Source of the DNA: Spirochaetota bacterium
GTDB lineage: Bacteria > Spirochaetota > UBA4802 > UB4802
Assembly: GCA_029548025.1 (NCBI GenBank)
Contig: JAKPOE010000300.1
Location: forward strand, 1-14,929
Direction of reading: 5' to 3'
DNA: 14,929 bases
Shown here: positions 14,689 to 14,929 of the stretch, one piece after another
Numbering within the stretch: the first letter of the stretch is position 1
Layout: each line of letters opens with the position of its first letter
Notes under the pieces: model-generated
The model's database searches: none
Told to the model about the DNA's origin: nothing
Seen by the model: only the letters and a program-made list of their open reading frames with translations
Translations under genes and position numbers: made by a program

Positions 14689-14718
14689 GCACATAGCTTA
14701 ACCCGGAAAGGACATACT

Positions 14719-14929
14719 ATGGACAATTATCTTAAAGTTTCAGCATTGAAACGATTTATTTTTACTATAAAGACCTATTTGTACTGGCAACTATCGTACC
14801 GTAAAAAATTTGCATCCATTGCTGGCAATCCTGTGATCTGGGGATTATGGAATATTGATATATATGGACCAAACATTCATCTGGGGAAAAATGTTGTCTT
14901 CCTTGCGGCTAACGGCAGCAAAACCGCCC
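14719..14929 (+). CDS. Hexapeptide-repeat acyltransferase (N-terminal part, cut by window end)
   Basis: Only the first 70 codons are present. The protein starts M-D-N-Y-L-K-V and has a basic amphipathic region (about 8-32). It then enters a pattern typical of left-handed beta-helix acyltransferases (W-G-L-W-N-I-D-I-Y-G-P-N-I-H-L-G-K-N at about 41-58, followed by V-V-F-L-A). Such enzymes O-acetylate sugars of lipopolysaccharide or related polymers. The substrate cannot be told from this fragment. AAAGGA (14707-14712) sits six bases before the ATG and fixes the start. The reading frame stays open to the last base. Confidence 0.7.
   Translation, partial: MDNYLKVSALKRFIFTIKTYLYWQLSYRKKFASIAGNPVIWGLWNIDIYGPNIHLGKNVVFLAANGSKTA

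Overview
The window looks like chromosomal DNA from an AT-rich diderm bacterium, most likely a spirochaete (Spirochaetota). The grounds are a lipoprotein ending in a DUF1554-like domain (a family best known from Leptospira), two beta-barrel-like exported proteins, and a large membrane-bound SpoIIE-type phosphatase with STAS partners. The phylum is an inference. No insertion sequence, integrase, phage gene or CRISPR array was seen.

Layout. A tRNA-Lys(TTT) with its own promoter and terminator lies on the minus strand at the left edge. A tightly packed plus-strand cluster follows (349-6938): DUF1554 lipoprotein, beta-barrel/TPR protein, membrane hybrid protein (degenerate histidine kinase, receiver, SpoIIE/PP2C phosphatase), two tandem STAS proteins and a membrane-anchored J-domain protein. 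Next come minus-strand genes, read right to left: lysS and a YqaA/DedA-type membrane protein (one transcript), a transaldolase-family enzyme, then clpS, clpA and aat. The aat gene converges on the J-domain gene and overlaps it by 20 bp. At the right edge, on the plus strand, are an exported beta-barrel protein with an unusual 5' hairpin and its own terminator, and the start of a hexapeptide-repeat acyltransferase cut by the window end.

How the genes fit together. clpS-clpA-aat is a compact N-degron module: Aat adds Leu or Phe to N-terminal Lys or Arg, ClpS recognises the resulting N-terminus, and ClpA (with ClpP, which is not in the window) unfolds the protein. The plus-strand cluster resembles a partner-switching pathway coupled to envelope proteins. 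Its phosphatase should dephosphorylate the conserved serine of the two STAS proteins, under control of a receiver domain and an extracytoplasmic sensor. The histidine-kinase core has lost its phosphoacceptor histidine (Tyr in its place) and the ATP-binding Asp, and no separate RsbW-type serine kinase is present. This cluster is the best candidate for an undescribed system here. Its linkage to the lipoprotein, TPR and J-domain proteins is inferred from spacing only.
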